Assembly (NCBI GenBank): GCA_950295325.1
Contig: OX485803.1
Location: forward strand, 45,459,554-45,523,553
DNA: 64,000 bases
Reading direction: 5' to 3'
From: Polytrichum commune
Taxonomy: Eukaryota; Streptophyta; Polytrichopsida; Polytrichales; Polytrichaceae
Below, one piece after another: positions 60,998 through 64,000 of the stretch. Numbering within the stretch: the stretch's first letter is position 1; the number at the start of each line of letters is the position of its first letter. The notes beneath the pieces were generated by a model. That model saw only the letters and a program-made list of their open reading frames with translations, made no database searches and had not been told where the DNA came from. Position numbers and translations under genes: made by a program.

Positions 60998-63900
60998 AGT
61001 CAACCCATGCCTGCATCTGCATTGTACAGACCACCACTGCATCGAATCAAGAGAGACGATGTTGGTGAATATCACAGCAAGTAAGTCAAGGTCGAGAATG
61101 CTTATAACTTAGGCCAACTGATCACATGAATGTTGGGCATTCTGAATATATATGAGTCTCATGTACATTTTGATCACTCCAAGACTCGAAAGAGACCACC
61201 GTAAGAATTACAACTAATTATACAGTCTGTAGCCGAATATCATCTTTACTCAGCTATGTAATCACTAGTCTTGTGCAAAATATTGTGCTCACAGGTCACC
61301 AGTGTGATTGTGCAATCCATCCTATAGACAGTACCGATGTGGTCGACTCGAGATTACATCAGCAATATCCTGGAATCAGTAACTTGGATTCCGATCAAAC
61401 TGAGTAGATCGATCTAAGAAGGGTCTGAGAGCTAGCACAAACTTGGATCGTCCTTCGCTGGCCATTCAAGAAAATTACTCAGAGCTGATCAGTGTTACAA
61501 GCTGGACCACGGGAAAGACTCAAAGAATCGGCATTAGACTACAAGAGATCGTCCTCATTGTATCCTGCTGATCCCTTCCTGCTACTGACTCCTTTGTAAT
61601 CGAGTCAATTTTTTCTGTCGTTTATCGACTTACTGATCCACTTCAGGCTTCAGCGGCAGTCCTCCTGCAAGGGAGTTATCCATTATGTTGCCTTTTTCTC
61701 TCGCACGATGATTTGAAGGTATAGATAAACTTCAGGTGTACAGGAGCAGTCGGTGAGTTGCGGTGGTATTGAACCGGGTGACTGTAATGACCTTGTGTTA
61801 TACTGACTCCGGCAATGCATGTTATCCGTCTGCACTACAATGATATGGAATATCTCATTTGAGATATTCAGTAGACTCCTCGCCTACACTTTGACAAGTA
61901 TGATCGAGCTGGGTGAAAGTAAGCTAATTGCTTGTACAACATGAATATACAGCTGATGTTTTTGTGCCAATGATCTTTGTGTTCGTGCCGATTGATTTAT
62001 CTGGCTGCATAAGCCTGCAGCCCGACTTTCAGATTGTTCCAGCTTCTGTAGCAAGCCCCAACACTGATCAGATCTTAAGTTATCTGCTATTGCTTGAACA
62101 CTGTGACATGATGTGGAGTTTAGATATATATTCTTGACACAATACGGAGTTCATTTGACCTTTGACATATGTTCGGATCATTTACAGTCTTCCCCATTAT
62201 CTTCTTACAGTGTTCTAGATTCAATCTAGTTTTAAATTTATGACCCGGTGGTCCAAATGAAGCATGAGTTAAGTTATTAGGGTGCTACGGCGAAACACTC
62301 GTGATGATATATAATGAATGAAGTCACCACGTCGCTGAATCCTACCAGCTAGGGGTGCTATATATTGTCTTGTTCAATATGGATGAACGTTTCCTGTCTG
62401 TTTGCTAGAACAGGAGTTGACCTGCACAGCTAATTTCTCGGTGCAAAGGTCACATGAGGTAATCTGCATATGTGGTGATGCAGTAAGGGACCCGCCATGG
62501 ATTGCATGGAAATGGATTACATTCAATATTATTATAATTACATCGCCTTTCATCTCAAGATTTCAGAATGTCAACGTGACATGTGCATCATCATATAGGC
62601 GTCATAGAGACCTTCTGTCTGTGCTCGTGGAGTACTCCTGATGCCTTGCCCTTCTTTCATCAACATTTTAAATATGATCATATTTTTGGGCGTATATTGC
62701 ATATTCATTCACGAACCATCCGCAGTAGAAGTATGGCCGTCTACACATCAACAAGCGGCAACAAACATCGTTGATGTTCACTCAAATTTCGTATCCTTAG
62801 CACCATTTTCCGCCCAGAAACAAGCTGAACTCACAGCATTTCAAATTTTGTCAACCAAGAGTGTGGAATTGTTGTTGGCACAACCAGGTTATCCATCTGC
62901 CATCGGGTACTAGAATCGTTAATTGTGATATTTTATGATGTGGCTTAATTGCACAAGCTGGTTATTTTATGGAGTAATATGACCTTCACAAGTGATGGAA
63001 GAAGTCTCACCATTTTCTTGTAGCACTCAGTACGATTTATGTCTGGCAATTGATATTCATCTTGATCCATGACGAGCTGGCTATGGCAGTCGCCGCCTTC
63101 GATAACCGAGCGGTTTTAAGCAATGCGTTTCCATGCGTTTAAGAACTCAATGTGCATGGACTTCAACTTTTGTCCTTGGCATTATCAACTTGGAATCTGG
63201 GTGGAATTGCATCATGTGCATACCAACGCAAGCTGCAGACACTTAATTGAATATGAATAGACGAATGCTTTTACTGGATTCATCATCATCGTCGTCATCA
63301 TCGTCATCATCCCAGAGACCAGATTTATAACAGCAACAAGCTTAAATCGTATTAATGCTGGTAGCCTACTTTCGCCATAAAGACATCTGTCAACTACTTA
63401 TAAGCTTTAAGATTCTGCAATTCAATAACCATATCCAGGATCGATTGGAGATCATGGATTTCTCTGATTCTGGACTCCTCAATCTCAGAGCTTATAACAA
63501 GTCGAATCACATTCTGAGACTTTGCGATCCTGGCTTGAAGTGTCATTACGTAATTTCTAGCATGGTGCCAATGTGTAAATATCTGCAAGAACACTCATCG
63601 GAACAAAACGCAACTTTCTGGTAAAAGTGCTCATCCCGATCGATATTAATGTTGGATGTGTTGGAGATTAGATCCCACTAATCACTATGGCACGCTGTAC
63701 ATGATCGCCGACGATTCGTGAAACATCGTCAACATGGCATCGGGAACACAGTGGAGTTCCGAAAAGATAATGTATAACTCTGAGTATCTGCAGTTGAGCA
63801 ACTCATGCTGACAAGGCAGCTGGTTCCGACCGATCTATCGAGAAGGTGCAAGGAGTCACGAGGTTTCTTTCAACGTTTAATTTCCAGATTGAAATATTAT

Positions 63901-64000
63901 AAATGATGCTATAGGCTGCAGGATGATACGTTGGGAATGATTGACAATAAGAAGGAGGCACGCTCAGTAGGTTCTCCGGAAAGCTGCCACTGTAGGAACA
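60998..64000. other. SCARECROW 3' region and intergenic DNA
   Basis: No canonical AATAAA lies close to the stop codon. The AATATATA...TGTACATTTT stretch near 61145-61173 could contribute to 3'-end formation, but the transcript end cannot be placed. The rest has short frames without domains (62641-62913 and 63355-63624 are the longest). A CATCATCGTC microsatellite lies around 63278-63312. GC content falls off after the coding region. Confidence 0.5.

Noticed and set aside
58778-61075. Minus-strand frames under the SCARECROW gene, up to 175 codons
   Set aside because: These are shadows of the GC-rich coding strand and its CAG, CAC and CAT codon runs.

Overview
The window reads as nuclear DNA of a land plant with a large, transposon-rich genome. 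The one intact host gene is a long SCARECROW-type GRAS transcription factor near the right end (58103-60997, +). Almost everything else is AT-rich intergenic DNA built from decayed transposable elements. I cannot name the species. The plant assignment rests on the GRAS gene, a Stowaway MITE with the classic CTCCCTCCG ends, hAT and chromovirus remnants, and a tRNA-derived SINE.

Layout, left to right. 1-4.7 kb: unrecognised DNA with a MITE whose termini are long G/C homopolymers (2377-2728, TSD CTATAA). 4.7-8.5 kb: a complete but dead hAT transposon (4692-8485) with 8-bp TSDs GTACCAAC, inserted in a short tandem repeat. 9.07-9.31 kb: a small TTAA-flanked inverted-repeat element. 12.5-16.8 kb: a stack of four insertions. 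A TIR element (12498-16841) contains a solo LTR (TSD ATTAG), which contains a second solo LTR (TSD ATATG). The same TIR element also took a SINE (14-bp TSD). A second copy of the TIR element at 48935-49821 lacks all three and serves as an empty-site control; it carries a different 249-bp MITE instead. 20.1-22.0 kb and 25.9-27.6 kb: more LTRs of the same family and a broken gypsy integrase.

29-35.4 kb: two divergent decayed genes that I do not recognise. The minus one has a GHTHDDID motif. The plus one has three apparent introns, each starting with a copy of a 20-bp palindrome, close to TTTGGGTCRATYGACCCAAA. There are seven copies in 3.3 kb, all in non-coding DNA. 35.8-40.1 kb: a degraded Ty3/gypsy chromovirus with a chromodomain and a destroyed reverse transcriptase active site. 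41-51 kb: MITEs, a Stowaway, a ~250-bp tandem array and a foldback.

55.5-56.6 kb: four diverged ~260-300-bp tandem repeats lie 1.5-2.6 kb upstream of the SCARECROW start codon. The gene's leader region carries several short upstream ORFs, one overlapping the start codon. Only the SCARECROW gene looks functional. The points most worth follow-up are the intron-linked palindromes (31952-35296), the SCARECROW upstream array and uORFs, and the nested insertions with their empty-site copy.
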